DNA from: a virus
Virus record (IMG/VR): IMGVR_UViG_3300021957_000032
Location: 1 to 61,826 of that record
DNA length: 61,826 bases
Direction: 5' to 3' (one strand)
The position numbers were made by a program, and so were the translations under genes. Shown here in pieces: positions 46,326 to 56,427 of the stretch; position 1 is the first letter of the stretch; each line of letters starts with the position of its first letter. The notes under the pieces were generated by a model that was given only the letters and a program-made list of their open reading frames with translations, did no database searches and was not told the origin of the DNA.

Positions 46326-48550
46326 TGTATACACAAACTTTATATAAAATACTTGAAAATGTTGTGCCTGAAAAGGTATTGAATTCTTACAATAAAAAGA
46401 AGGCATGGAAGTATGGATATAATAAAGAATATGACATTGTTATTATTTCAAAAGACGGCACAATTGGTGATGTATATGAAATACAAAAATTACGAATAGC
46501 CTTACCAAAAGTAAAAGATGTTCATAGTTTTAAAAATAATTATTGGGATAAATTAGAATATCCTAAAGAATTAAGTAAAATAAAGAATGTATTTGATTGG
46601 GATAAATATCCTGATACTTTTAAAGAAAAATGGTATGACTATATTGACAAAGAATTTGAAAGGCGTGAAAAAGGTTTTTGGTTTAATAACAAAAACGTTC
46701 CTACTTATATTACTGGCTCTCATTACATGTACTTGTGCTGGACCAAAATTGATGTTGGGCAGCCAAACTTTAGAGAGTCCAATAGATTATTCTATTTATT
46801 TTGGGAGGCATGCAAAGCAGACATTCGTTCATACGGAATGTGCTATCTTAAAAACAGGCGTTCAGGCTTTTCGTTTATGTCCTCATCAGAACTCGTGCAT
46901 GCAGCAACCACCTCACGTGACTCACGTTTTGGCATATTGTCAAAGACAGGGTCGGATGCTAAGAAGATGTTCACCGATAAGGTCGTTCCCATATCACTTA
47001 ACTATCCCTTCTTCTTCAAGCCCATCCAGGACGGTATGGACAGGCCGAAGACGGAGCTTGCCTATAGAGTCCCTGCCTCAAAACTCACCAGAAAGAAACT
47101 TGATGCAAATCAAGCCGTTGAGGAACTCGAAGGTCTTGACACCACGATTGACTGGAAAAACACAGGGGACAACTCGTACGATGGAGAAAAATTAAAAATA
47201 CTTGCTCACGATGAAAGTGGGAAATGGGAAAGACCTGACAACATATTAAATAATTGGAGGGTTACAAAAACTTGTTTAAGATTAGGTTCTAGAATTATCG
47301 GAAAATGTATGATGGGAAGTACATCTAATTCATTAGAAAAAGGTGGAGGTAACTTTAAAAAATTATATACAGATTCCGATGTGGGAAAACGAAACAAGAA
47401 TGGTCAAACCAAAAGTGGACTATATTCACTTTTCATCCCTATGGAATGGAATTATGAAGGATTTATAGATGTTTATGGGTATCCTGTATTTGATGAGCCG
47501 AAAGAAGATTTAGAAGGGCCATTTGGAGACGTAATAGATGAGGGTGTCATCAATCATTGGAATAATGAAGTAGAAGGTTTAAAGTCTGATCCTGATGGAT
47601 TAAACGAATATTATAGACAATTTCCTAGAACAGAGTCTCATGCATTTAGAGATGAAAGCAAGCAATCATTATTTAATTTACAAAAAATTTATCAGCAGAT
47701 AGATTACAATGATTCTTTGATAAAAGATAGGTTTGTTACAAGAGGTTCTTTTAGTTGGAAAAATGGAGTTCAAGATACAGAAGTTATTTTTTCACCAAAT
47801 GATAGAGGTAGATTTTATGTTTCTTGGACTCCTAACAAGCAATTACAAAACAAATATTATTATAAAAACGGAGTTAAATATCCAAGCAATGACCATATGG
47901 GAGCGTTTGGTTGTGATAGCTACGATATATCAGGAACAGTAGGTGGGGGTGGTTCTAACGGAGCTTTGCATGGAATGACTAAGTTTCATATGGATGAAGG
48001 CCCAACTAGTGAGTTTTTTTTAGAATACATTGCTAGGCCTCAAACTGCAGAAATATTTTTTGAAGATGTTCTTATGGCTTGCGTATTTTATGGAATGCCA
48101 ATTTTAATAGAAAATAATAAACCTCGTTTATTATATCATTTTAAAAATAGAGGATACAGAGGCTTTAGTATGAACAGGCCTGATAAAATTTATACTAAAT
48201 TATCAAAAACAGAAAAAGAATTAGGAGGAATACCTAACAGTTCAGAAGACGTAAAACAAGCACACGCAGCAGCTATAGAGTCGTATATAGAAAAGCACGT
48301 AGGTTTTGATATGTCAGGCACATTTAGGGAATCAGATTTAATAGGTTCTATGTATTTTATTAGAACGTTAGAAGACTGGGCAAGGTTTAACATTAACAAC
48401 AGAACTAAGTTTGATGCGTCAATAAGTTCTGGCTTAGCTATTATGGCAACGCAAAAGAACCTTTATCAACCCATTAAAAAGAAATCAAAAATAAAACTTA
48501 ACTTTGCAAGATACGACAATAAGGGAAGTTATAGCCAAATTATACAATAA
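46325..48550 (+). CDS. terL: Terminase large subunit (TerL)
   Basis: 741 aa. The ATPase: LKNRRSGFSFMSSSE (about 177-191) is a divergent Walker A like that of crAss-like terminases; ILAHDESGKW (about 291-300) is Walker B with catalytic Glu. The nuclease: GCDSYD (about 529), then E and D residues (LLYHFKNRGYRGF). It packages DNA into heads. The segment 46740-47185 is GC-rich with different codon use, suggesting a recombination import; an unrelated open frame there is a by-product. Confidence 0.85.
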   Translation: MYTQTLYKILENVVPEKVLNSYNKKKAWKYGYNKEYDIVIISKDGTIGDVYEIQKLRIALPKVKDVHSFKNNYWDKLEYPKELSKIKNVFDWDKYPDTFKEKWYDYIDKEFERREKGFWFNNKNVPTYITGSHYMYLCWTKIDVGQPNFRESNRLFYLFWEACKADIRSYGMCYLKNRRSGFSFMSSSELVHAATTSRDSRFGILSKTGSDAKKMFTDKVVPISLNYPFFFKPIQDGMDRPKTELAYRVPASKLTRKKLDANQAVEELEGLDTTIDWKNTGDNSYDGEKLKILAHDESGKWERPDNILNNWRVTKTCLRLGSRIIGKCMMGSTSNSLEKGGGNFKKLYTDSDVGKRNKNGQTKSGLYSLFIPMEWNYEGFIDVYGYPVFDEPKEDLEGPFGDVIDEGVINHWNNEVEGLKSDPDGLNEYYRQFPRTESHAFRDESKQSLFNLQKIYQQIDYNDSLIKDRFVTRGSFSWKNGVQDTEVIFSPNDRGRFYVSWTPNKQLQNKYYYKNGVKYPSNDHMGAFGCDSYDISGTVGGGGSNGALHGMTKFHMDEGPTSEFFLEYIARPQTAEIFFEDVLMACVFYGMPILIENNKPRLLYHFKNRGYRGFSMNRPDKIYTKLSKTEKELGGIPNSSEDVKQAHAAAIESYIEKHVGFDMSGTFRESDLIGSMYFIRTLEDWARFNINNRTKFDASISSGLAIMATQKNLYQPIKKKSKIKLNFARYDNKGSYSQIIQ

Positions 48551-51007
48551 ATGGAGGATGTAAAAATCACGTTAAATCCCACAGGTTTTCCTAGTCAATT
48601 TGTTTCAGACAAAGAAAAGGATTCCTTTGAGTTTGGATTACAAATAGGACAAGCTATTCAATATGAATGGTTCAGAAAAGATGGTGGACAAAGTAGATTC
48701 TACAATCAATGGGCAGACTTCCATAGATTGAGACTATATGCTCGTGGTGAGCAGTCAATACAAAAATACAAGAACGAACTTGCTATAGATGGCGATTTAA
48801 GTTATCTTAATCTTGACTGGACTCCTGTACCTATTATTCCAAAATTTGTAGACATTGTTGTAAATGGAATGGCTGATAGAGTATTCAAAATAAAAGCTTA
48901 TGCTCAAGACGGAATGTCTTTAGATAAAAGAAGTGAATACCAAGTAAATTTAGAAAAAGATATGCTAGCAAAACCTGTTATGAAACAGGTACAGCAGCAA
49001 CTAGGAATAAATACATTTGCTACGTCAGAAGAAGATGTTCCTAATACTTCAGAAGAATTAGCATTACATATGCAGTTGAAGTATAAACCTTCAATTGAAA
49101 TAGCAGAAGAAGAAGCAATAAATACATTACTTTCTGAAAATAGATATTACGAAATACAAAAACAGTTGTACTACGATCAAACTGTATTAGGTGTTTCAAT
49201 GTGTAAAAATACATTTAAGCCAGGTGCAGGTATTTCAATTGAATATGTAGACCCTGCTAATGTTGTTTATAGTTATACGGAAGATCCTCATTTTGAAGAT
49301 TGTTTTTATTGGGGTGAAATTAAAACATTACCAATAACTGAATTGAAAAAAATTGATACGAGTTTGACAAGACAGGATATGGATGAAATATCTAAGTATA
49401 GTCAAAGTTGGTATGATTACAATAATACAGCTCAATATTACAATAATAGTTTATTTAGTAAAGATAGCGCTACTGTTTTGTTTTTTAATTATAAAACAAC
49501 ACATACGTTTACTTACAAGAAAAAAGTAAATTCAGTAGGAGCAGAAAAAGTAATAGAAAAAGAAGATACGTTTGACCCTACTCAGGAAATGCAGGAAGAA
49601 GGAAACTTTAAAAAAGTTTCTAAGACTATAGATGTTTGGTATGAGGGTGTAATGGTGATGGGTACAAATATTTTATTAAAGTGGAGAATGGCTGAAAACA
49701 TGGCTAGACCACAGTCTGCATCTCAAGAAGTTTATCCTGAATATATAGCATGCGCACCTAGAATGTATAAAGGTGTTTTTGAATCTTTAACAAGACGTAT
49801 GATTACGTTTGCTGATTTAATTCAAATAACACATTTAAAATTACAACAAGTAATATCTAGAGTAGTCCCTGATGGTGTTTTTATAGATGCTGATGGATTA
49901 AATGAAGTAGACCTAGGAACAGGCCAAGCCTATAATCCTGAAGATGCATTACGAATGTTTTTTCAAACAGGTTCTGTTATTGGTAGAAGCTATACTCAAG
50001 ATGGAGATTACAATCAAGCAAAAGTACCAATTCAACAATTAAATAGTAATTCAGGACAAGGTAAAATACAAAGCTTAGTTGGTTCATATAATCATTATAT
50101 GCAAATGCTAAGAGATGTAACTGGATTAAACGAGGCAAGAGATGGCTCAACTCCTGATTCATATTCTTTGGTGGGATTACAAAAACTAGCTGCATTAAGT
50201 AGTAATACAGCTACAAGACATATTTTAGACGCAGGTCTTCAAATGAGTCAAAGACTTTGTACAGCATTATCTAGTAGAATTGCGGATGTAATAGAATATT
50301 CAGAATTTAAAGAAGAATTTGTTAATCAGATTGGAAAATTTAATGTTGGATTACTTGAAGAAATAAGTAAATTATATTTGAGTGACTTTGGAATATTTAT
50401 AGAAATTGAGCCTGACGAAGAAGAAAGAAAAATGCTTGAACAAAACATTCAAATGGCATTGCAGAGAGATTCTATAAACTTAGAAGATGCTATTGATATA
50501 CGTGAGATAAGAAACTTAAAGTTAGCTAATCAAATACTTAAATTAAAAAGAGTAGCTAAGCAAGATAGAGTTCAAAAAGAAAAAGCTGCTGCTGCTCAAC
50601 AGCAAGCTCAGATAAACCAGCAGTCACAACAAATGGCAGCACAAGCTAAAATGCAGCAATTCCAAATGGAACAACAAGCTTTGATTCAATTAGAAGAAGC
50701 TAAGATGAGTTTTTCTGTTAAAAAGATGCAAGGCGAAGCCTCGATAAAAGCTGAGCTTATGAATCTTGAATTTTCACTTCAAATGAAATTAAAAGGAGTG
50801 GATATAGATTTGAAAAAAATGGAGCAAGAAGGTTTGAAAAAAAGAGAAGATGAAAGAGAGAATGCTAAGTCTGCTAGAATATCTCAAGCGAATACAGAAC
50901 AATCAAAACTTATAGAACAAAGAAAAAACAATTTACCATCAGTTAGTTTTGAATCCAATGAAGATAGTTTAGATGGGTTTGACCTTGCTGAATTTGAGCC
51001 AAGATAA
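48551..51007 (+). CDS. Portal protein, crAss-like
   Basis: 818 aa. LDWTPVPIIPKFVDIVVNGM (about 94-113) and GLNEARDGSTPDSYSLVGL (about 535) are portal signatures; the centre fits the wing, stem and crown order. The C-terminal 150 residues are a Gln/Lys-rich coiled coil (AAAQQQAQINQQSQQMAAQA), probably the crown or barrel. It forms the dodecameric vertex for DNA passage. Follows terL directly. Confidence 0.85.
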   Translation: MEDVKITLNPTGFPSQFVSDKEKDSFEFGLQIGQAIQYEWFRKDGGQSRFYNQWADFHRLRLYARGEQSIQKYKNELAIDGDLSYLNLDWTPVPIIPKFVDIVVNGMADRVFKIKAYAQDGMSLDKRSEYQVNLEKDMLAKPVMKQVQQQLGINTFATSEEDVPNTSEELALHMQLKYKPSIEIAEEEAINTLLSENRYYEIQKQLYYDQTVLGVSMCKNTFKPGAGISIEYVDPANVVYSYTEDPHFEDCFYWGEIKTLPITELKKIDTSLTRQDMDEISKYSQSWYDYNNTAQYYNNSLFSKDSATVLFFNYKTTHTFTYKKKVNSVGAEKVIEKEDTFDPTQEMQEEGNFKKVSKTIDVWYEGVMVMGTNILLKWRMAENMARPQSASQEVYPEYIACAPRMYKGVFESLTRRMITFADLIQITHLKLQQVISRVVPDGVFIDADGLNEVDLGTGQAYNPEDALRMFFQTGSVIGRSYTQDGDYNQAKVPIQQLNSNSGQGKIQSLVGSYNHYMQMLRDVTGLNEARDGSTPDSYSLVGLQKLAALSSNTATRHILDAGLQMSQRLCTALSSRIADVIEYSEFKEEFVNQIGKFNVGLLEEISKLYLSDFGIFIEIEPDEEERKMLEQNIQMALQRDSINLEDAIDIREIRNLKLANQILKLKRVAKQDRVQKEKAAAAQQQAQINQQSQQMAAQAKMQQFQMEQQALIQLEEAKMSFSVKKMQGEASIKAELMNLEFSLQMKLKGVDIDLKKMEQEGLKKREDERENAKSARISQANTEQSKLIEQRKNNLPSVSFESNEDSLDGFDLAEFEPR

Positions 51008-51009
51008 GC

Positions 51010-51042
51010 TTGAAAATCAATTATAATTATATAGTAACTTTG
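51010..51042 (+). promoter_or_regulatory. Promoter for scaffold and capsid
   Basis: TTG (51010-51012), 22 bases, TAACTTTG (51035-51042), then 15 bases to ATG 51058. A complete Bacteroidota-type promoter ahead of the most abundant virion genes. Confidence 0.65.
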
Positions 51043-51057
51043 TAAAAATTAAATCAA

Positions 51058-52155
51058 ATGGAAATTAAAGTAAAATCACTAGACTCTGTGCCAGAAAAAT
51101 CTACACAGGAAGTAGAAGAAAATCTACTAAAAAAACACGAACAAGAAAACAACGATAAATCTACTGATGTTGTTGAAGAACAACCTGTAGAACAAGTAGC
51201 CGAAGATTCGGCAGTTGAAAGTCCAACTATAAAAGACGAAGACGTTCTTTCATATATTAAAAATAGATATAATAAAGATATATCTTCAGTTGATGATTTG
51301 TTTGTTGAAAGAGAACAATCGAATGATTTACCTGAAGAAGTATCTAAATATTTAGATTATAAAAAGAATACAGGTCGTGGATTTGAAGATTTCGTAAAAG
51401 TAAATAAAAATTACGATAATTTAGATGACGATCAAGTATTAGCAGAGTACTATTCTTTAACAGAATCAGACTTAGACAAAGAAGACATTCATTATTTAAT
51501 GGAAGAAAAGTTTTCTTTTGATGAAGACATTGACGATGAAAAAGATATAAAGAAAAAGAACATTGCTAAAAAAAGAGAACTTTCAAAAGCTAAGACATAT
51601 CTTAATGAGTTAAAAGAAAAATACAGAACTCCTCTTGAGTCAAGTGGGAATTCTATTTCAGAAGAACAAATTAAGGAAATCGAAGCTTATAAGAGTTATA
51701 TTAAAAATTCTCAATCAGCTAAAGAAGTCAATGATAAGAAGAATGAGTTTTTTGTTAAACGAACTAATGAAGTTTTTAATCCTGAATTCAAAGGTTTTGA
51801 GTTCGAAGTAGGAGACAAAAAAGTAAAATATTCTTATGGTGACGTTAATGAGATGAAGTCTAAGCAAAGTGATTTAAACAATCTAGTCAGTAAATATGTT
51901 GGCGATGATGGTTTAATAAACGATGCTAATGGATGGCATAGAGCGCTAAGTGCTGCTATGGATCCTCAGCGATTTGCTAATTATTTTTATGAGCAGGGAA
52001 AAGCAGATGCGATTGGTGACGTTACTAAAAAAAGTAAAAACGTCAATATGTCAATTAGGCAAACTCCTCAATCAATTGGAGATACAGGTTTTAAAGCTAG
52101 ACAAGTTTCAGACACAAGCGGCAGAGGGTTGAAAATTAGAAGTAAAAAAAAATAA
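51058..52155 (+). CDS. Scaffolding protein
   Basis: 365 aa, very acidic and helical for the first 250 residues (EEQPVEQVAEDSAVESP; DEDIDDEKDIKKKNIAKKRE), with a basic C-terminus (SGRGLKIRSKKK), the usual place for coat-binding. It lies between portal and coat with its own promoter. The start may be later. Scaffold role inferred from composition and place. Confidence 0.65.
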   Translation: MEIKVKSLDSVPEKSTQEVEENLLKKHEQENNDKSTDVVEEQPVEQVAEDSAVESPTIKDEDVLSYIKNRYNKDISSVDDLFVEREQSNDLPEEVSKYLDYKKNTGRGFEDFVKVNKNYDNLDDDQVLAEYYSLTESDLDKEDIHYLMEEKFSFDEDIDDEKDIKKKNIAKKRELSKAKTYLNELKEKYRTPLESSGNSISEEQIKEIEAYKSYIKNSQSAKEVNDKKNEFFVKRTNEVFNPEFKGFEFEVGDKKVKYSYGDVNEMKSKQSDLNNLVSKYVGDDGLINDANGWHRALSAAMDPQRFANYFYEQGKADAIGDVTKKSKNVNMSIRQTPQSIGDTGFKARQVSDTSGRGLKIRSKKK

Positions 52156-52179
52156 GTTAAAAATTAAAAAATTATTATT

Positions 52180-53601
52180 ATGGCAGTAGATGCAGTACCT
52201 GGGTTTGACTTACAACCAAGTTCAGAACAGGTTTTATTACAGACAAACTACATTACTAACTTTGATTTCTTAAACCAATATCTTCCAGATACTTACGAGA
52301 AAGAATTCGAACGTTACGGTAATCGTACAGTAGCATCATTCTTAAGAATGGTAGGCGCTGAAATGCCTTCTAACTCTGACCTTATCAAATGGGCTGAGCA
52401 AGGAAGACTACACACTAAATATGCTGATGTTGTATCAGCAGGAGCAGCAGGAGCGGCTACGGCAACTCTAACTATTAACGATGTATTAGTACCTGGTTCA
52501 GGTTCTATCGCAATTCGTGTTGGTCAAACAATTATGTTGTCTGACAGTTCAGTTGCTTCAACTAATAGTAACAAAGCAATTGTAACGGCAGTAGATACTG
52601 CAAACGGAACAGTTGACGTAGCTTACTATGAGTTAGCAGGTCAATCAATGGCAGCAGCAGTAAAATGTTCTTTATTTATCTATGGTTCTGAGTTTCAAAA
52701 AGGAGCTATTGGAATGCAAGGACAGTTAGAAGCTGATGACAGTATTTTCCAAAATTCACCAATCATCATCAAAGATCACTACGCAGTAAGTGGTTCTGAC
52801 ATGGCTCAGATTGGATGGATTGAAGTAACAACTGAAAATGGTGCTACAGGATACTTATGGTATTTGAAATCAGAGCATGAAACTAGACTTCGTTTTGAAG
52901 ACTATTTAGAAACAGCGATGGTTGAAGCAGTACCAGCAGAAGCAGGTTCAGGTGCAGCAGCAATTGTAGAAGGTGTAGCTTCAGGTGTAGGTAACAAAGG
53001 TTCAGAAGGACTTTTCTATGTTATTGAAGAGCGTGGAAATGTATGGAGTGGTGGTAACCCAACAACTCTTGCAGATTTCGATGCAATTATTCAAAGACTT
53101 GATAAGCAAGGTTCTATTGAAGAAAACGTAATTTTCTTAAACAGAGAGTTTGGATTTGACATTGATGATATGTTAGCGTCTCAAAACTCATATGGTAACC
53201 CAGGTGGTACATCATATGGTCTTTTTGACAATGACGAAGAAATGGCTCTAAACTTAGGATTCTCAGGATTCCGTAGAGGATATGATTTCTACAAAACAGA
53301 CTGGAAATATCTTAACGACCCAACAATGCGTGGTGATATCGTTGGTGGAGCTATCAATGGGGTATTAGTACCTGCAGGTTCTACAACTGTATACGACCAA
53401 GTATTAGGAAAGAATGCTAAGCGTCCTTTCTTACACGTTCGTTACAGAGCTTCAGAAACTGAAGACAGACGTTACAAAACTTGGATTACAGGTTCAGCAG
53501 GTGGAGCAGCTACTTCTAGCTTAGATGCTATGGAAGTAAACTTCTTATCTGAAAGAGCTTTATGTACTTTAGGTGCTAACAACTTCTTTATCTTTAAATA
53601 A
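52180..53601 (+). CDS. Major capsid protein
   Basis: 473 aa. The N-terminal TNYITNFDFLNQYLPDTYEK and FERYGNRTVASFLRMVGAE are the start pattern of crAss-like and flavobacterial podovirus HK97-fold coats. Later, IDDMLASQNSYGNPGGTSYG and LSERALCTLGANNFFIFK fit the family. Codons are more C-ending (AAC, TTC) than in neighbours, typical of a highly expressed gene. A hairpin terminator follows. Coat identity rests on position and pattern. Confidence 0.88.
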   Translation: MAVDAVPGFDLQPSSEQVLLQTNYITNFDFLNQYLPDTYEKEFERYGNRTVASFLRMVGAEMPSNSDLIKWAEQGRLHTKYADVVSAGAAGAATATLTINDVLVPGSGSIAIRVGQTIMLSDSSVASTNSNKAIVTAVDTANGTVDVAYYELAGQSMAAAVKCSLFIYGSEFQKGAIGMQGQLEADDSIFQNSPIIIKDHYAVSGSDMAQIGWIEVTTENGATGYLWYLKSEHETRLRFEDYLETAMVEAVPAEAGSGAAAIVEGVASGVGNKGSEGLFYVIEERGNVWSGGNPTTLADFDAIIQRLDKQGSIEENVIFLNREFGFDIDDMLASQNSYGNPGGTSYGLFDNDEEMALNLGFSGFRRGYDFYKTDWKYLNDPTMRGDIVGGAINGVLVPAGSTTVYDQVLGKNAKRPFLHVRYRASETEDRRYKTWITGSAGGAATSSLDAMEVNFLSERALCTLGANNFFIFK

Positions 53602-53628
53602 GATAAGAGTATAATTATGTAGTAGTTG

Positions 53629-53665
53629 CCCTCGTTGAAATGACGAGGGTAATTATTACTTTTAT
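53629..53665 (+). terminator. Terminator after the capsid gene
   Basis: CCCTCGT (53629-53635), 7 bases, ACGAGGG (53643-53649), then T-rich AATTATTACTTTT. Limits transcription after the major coat gene. Confidence 0.7.
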
Positions 53666-53685
53666 TAAAATTTAATCGAAATCAA

Positions 53686-54429
53686 ATGAAAAAAAAGAAA
53701 CAATCTTTTGTAGATAAAACCTACAAACTTACCAGAGACAAAGCTCCATTGAGCTACACAATTCCATCAAGGAATACAAGAAGAAGTACATTATTATATT
53801 TTGACGAAGAGACTGGAACAAACAGGTCTATGCGTTATGCTAAAAATCAAAAAAGTATTTTTGAAGATGAGCAAGATGGTAATGTAATTTTAGAGCCAAT
53901 TATTTTTGAAGATGGCTTTCTAAGAGTAGAAAAACAAAACCAAATATTACAAAAATTTTTATCACACCATCCAGCTAACGGAAAAGAATTTGTTGAAGTT
54001 GACAAAGAAAGAGACGCTAGTTTAGATGTTGATTTCTTAGATGTGGCATTAGAAGCTCAAGTTTTAGCTAAAGATTTAGATATTGAAATGCTAGAAACAG
54101 TTGCACGAATTGTAGTGGGACTTAGAGTTGATAACTTAACGTCTGCTGAATTGAAAAGAGATGTTAGAATGTTTGCAGGAAGATATCCTGAAGACTTTAT
54201 GGAGGCTTTAAATGATCCTTTATTAAAACTTCAAAATAAATGTGCTAAATTTTTTAGTGAAGGTTTGTTAGTTTTAAAGAATAAAAAGGATGTTTATTAC
54301 AACTTAAAAGGAAATAAGAAAAAATTACTTACAGTTCCCTACGGTGAAGACCCTTTATTTATACTAGCGTCATTTCTTCAGAGTGATGAAGGGCTAGAGG
54401 TAATGAGAATATTGGAAGACAAGCTATAA
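53686..54429 (+). CDS. Head or connector protein, 247 aa
   Basis: Basic N-terminus (MKKKKQSFVDKTYKLTRDKA), then SMRYAKNQKSIFEDEQDGNV and ILEPIIFEDGFLRV, a pattern seen after capsid genes in Bacteroidota and marine phages. Helical C-terminus (NDPLLKLQNKCAKFFSEGLL). Likely head decoration or connector; precise role unknown. A terminator and new promoter follow. Confidence 0.6.
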   Translation: MKKKKQSFVDKTYKLTRDKAPLSYTIPSRNTRRSTLLYFDEETGTNRSMRYAKNQKSIFEDEQDGNVILEPIIFEDGFLRVEKQNQILQKFLSHHPANGKEFVEVDKERDASLDVDFLDVALEAQVLAKDLDIEMLETVARIVVGLRVDNLTSAELKRDVRMFAGRYPEDFMEALNDPLLKLQNKCAKFFSEGLLVLKNKKDVYYNLKGNKKKLLTVPYGEDPLFILASFLQSDEGLEVMRILEDKL

Positions 54430-54457
54430 CCAATATAAAAAAACAGGCTTTTACCTG

Positions 54458-54492
54458 AAAGGGGCTTCACAAAAAATGAAGCTCCTTTTTTT
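54458..54492 (+). terminator. Terminator after the head protein
   Basis: GGGGCTTCA (54461-54469), CAAAAAA loop, TGAAGCTCC (54477-54485), then seven T's. A smaller hairpin CAGG...CCTG comes just before it. Confidence 0.85.
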
Positions 54493-54493
54493 G

Positions 54494-54501
54494 TATCTTT
54501 G
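54494..54501 (+). promoter_or_regulatory. Promoter, -7 box
   Basis: TATCTTTG directly after the terminator and 17 bases before ATG 54519. The alternative start GTG at 54501 lies within the box, so ATG 54519 is preferred. Confidence 0.65.
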
Positions 54502-54518
54502 TGAAAAGATTAATAGGT

Positions 54519-55496
54519 ATGATAAATACAGTAAGAGCTACCGTCCTTTCTATCGCAAATAAAAATAATTACGGTTATATAACACCTAATGATTTTAACT
54601 TATATGCAAAGCAAGCACAATTAGATATTTTTGAAGATTATTTTTATCAATATAATTCACAGATAGTAAAACAAAACGCTAGAGTTTCAGGATCAGGGTA
54701 CGCAGATATTTTAAAAGGAATAGAGGAAGTTGTTGATAGTTTTTCATCTACTAAATCTTTAGTGACAAGTGGGCTAAATACCTACGATATGCCTGAAGAT
54801 TATTATTTAATGAACAAGATAAATTACTATCCGTTGTTTATTACGCAAGGTGCAGTTACAGTAGTTTCTCAAGATAGAATAGTAGACCAAAATGCAGACT
54901 TTATAGCTGATGGTGTTCAGCCAGGAATGTTGGTTGTGAGTGTTACAAACCCTCTTGACCCTTCAGTAATTGTTACAGGTGATAGTGCTTTTGTTGTTAG
55001 TGTTGATGGTATAAATCAATTAACAATATCTTCAAATATAGGTATTGTTCAAGATCAAGGTTATGCTATTTTAAGTACATCAAGAATAACTGAAGTTGAA
55101 AGAGTTTCTCAAAACAAAATATTTTATTTGAATTCATCGCCTTTAACTCAACCGAATTCAACATTCCCAGCCTATGTTTTAGGTGGAGCAAATAGTACTG
55201 TTTATGGAAATACCATTACTGTATATCCAAATACCTTAACAACAGAAGGAACAATTATAGGTCAATATATAAGATACCCTAAAGATCCTAATTGGACATA
55301 TTTTAATATTATTACAGGAGGAGAACCTAGTTTTGATGAAACAGCTCCTGATTATCAAGATTTTGAATTGCCTGATTCTGACCAGACTAATTTAGTTAAT
55401 AAAATTCTTCAGTACGCAGGAGTATCTATAAGAGAAACAGCATTAGCACAATTTGGAAAAATGGAAGAAAAAGAATCAGACCAACAAGAAGGATAA
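54519..55496 (+). CDS. Head-tail connector (ring protein 1-like)
   Basis: 325 aa from ATG 54519. MINTVRATVLSIANKNNYGY and ITPNDFNLYAKQAQLDIFED match the first neck/ring protein of crAss-like and similar podoviruses. A central beta domain (VTVVSQDRIVDQNADFI) may be the ring contact. Acidic end. Forms part of the neck below the portal. Family from pattern memory. Confidence 0.65.
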   Translation: MINTVRATVLSIANKNNYGYITPNDFNLYAKQAQLDIFEDYFYQYNSQIVKQNARVSGSGYADILKGIEEVVDSFSSTKSLVTSGLNTYDMPEDYYLMNKINYYPLFITQGAVTVVSQDRIVDQNADFIADGVQPGMLVVSVTNPLDPSVIVTGDSAFVVSVDGINQLTISSNIGIVQDQGYAILSTSRITEVERVSQNKIFYLNSSPLTQPNSTFPAYVLGGANSTVYGNTITVYPNTLTTEGTIIGQYIRYPKDPNWTYFNIITGGEPSFDETAPDYQDFELPDSDQTNLVNKILQYAGVSIRETALAQFGKMEEKESDQQEG

Positions 55497-55499
55497 ATT

Positions 55500-56426
55500 A
55501 TGGCATATATAACAGAATATCAGTATTACGAAAATACAGGAAACCCAAACACATTAGATGAAAATTGGGGTTCATATCAATATGTATCATTAAATGACAT
55601 TGTAAATAATTTCATTTTAATGTATGTTGGAAATGACAAGTTGATAAATAATGTTGAAAGATTTAATATTATATTTCATGCTAAAAGAGCTATTCAGGAG
55701 TTGAACTACGATTCAATGAAAGAAATTAAAATCTTAGAATTAGAAGTTTGTGATACATTAAGATATGTATTGCCACATGACTATGTAAATTGGGTAAGAA
55801 TTTCTTTATACAAAAACGGAACATTACTTCCACTAACTGAAAATATACAAACAAATTGGAGTGATGCGTATTTACAAGATAATAATTGTAGAATACTGTT
55901 TGACCATGAAGGTAAAATACTAAAACCATCTACTTCAACTGTAGACTTACAAAGAATTACAGGTGGTAAGAAAAGTATTTACTTAAACGAACAAAGTCAA
56001 TACAATGGACAAGAGGGATATTTTTATAATGGCCTTTGGTATTTTGAGTATCCTGTAGGTGCAAGATATGGATTGAATACAGAAACAGCAAATGCAAATC
56101 CTACTTTTAAAATAAACAAAAAGTCAGGAGTAATAAACTTTAGTTCTGACATGGCAGGTGAGCTTTGTGTATTAGAATATGTATCAGATGGTATGGAAAA
56201 TGGAGTTGACTCAGAGATAAGCGTTAACAAGCTTTTTGAAGAGTTTATTTATTCATATATGAAATTTGTTATTCTTTCAAGTAAATATGGAATACAAGAG
56301 TATATCGTAAATAGAGCTAGAAAGGAAAAATCAGCCCTTCTAAGGAACGCAAAATTAAGATTGAGCAATATACATCCAGGGAGATTATTAATGAATCTAA
56401 GGGGACAAAACAAGTGGATAAAATAA
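55500..56426 (+). CDS. Head-tail connector (ring protein 2-like)
   Basis: 308 aa. IFHAKRAIQELNYDSMKEIK (about 60-80), YVLPHDYVNWVRISLYKNGT and NIQTNWSDAYLQDNNCRIL are typical of the second ring protein of crAss-like phages. The C-terminus is basic (ARKEKSALLRNAKLRLSNIH). It should sit between ring 1 and the muzzle. Three bases after the previous gene. Confidence 0.7.
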   Translation: MAYITEYQYYENTGNPNTLDENWGSYQYVSLNDIVNNFILMYVGNDKLINNVERFNIIFHAKRAIQELNYDSMKEIKILELEVCDTLRYVLPHDYVNWVRISLYKNGTLLPLTENIQTNWSDAYLQDNNCRILFDHEGKILKPSTSTVDLQRITGGKKSIYLNEQSQYNGQEGYFYNGLWYFEYPVGARYGLNTETANANPTFKINKKSGVINFSSDMAGELCVLEYVSDGMENGVDSEISVNKLFEEFIYSYMKFVILSSKYGIQEYIVNRARKEKSALLRNAKLRLSNIHPGRLLMNLRGQNKWIK

Positions 56427-56427
56427 T

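Noticed and set aside
46587-47195. A 202-codon open frame on the plus strand inside terL, starting with a hydrophobic, lipoprotein-like stretch
   Set aside because: Its length comes mostly from the GC-rich island, which has few stop codons. TerL motifs run through the other frame and no promoter or start signal is seen.
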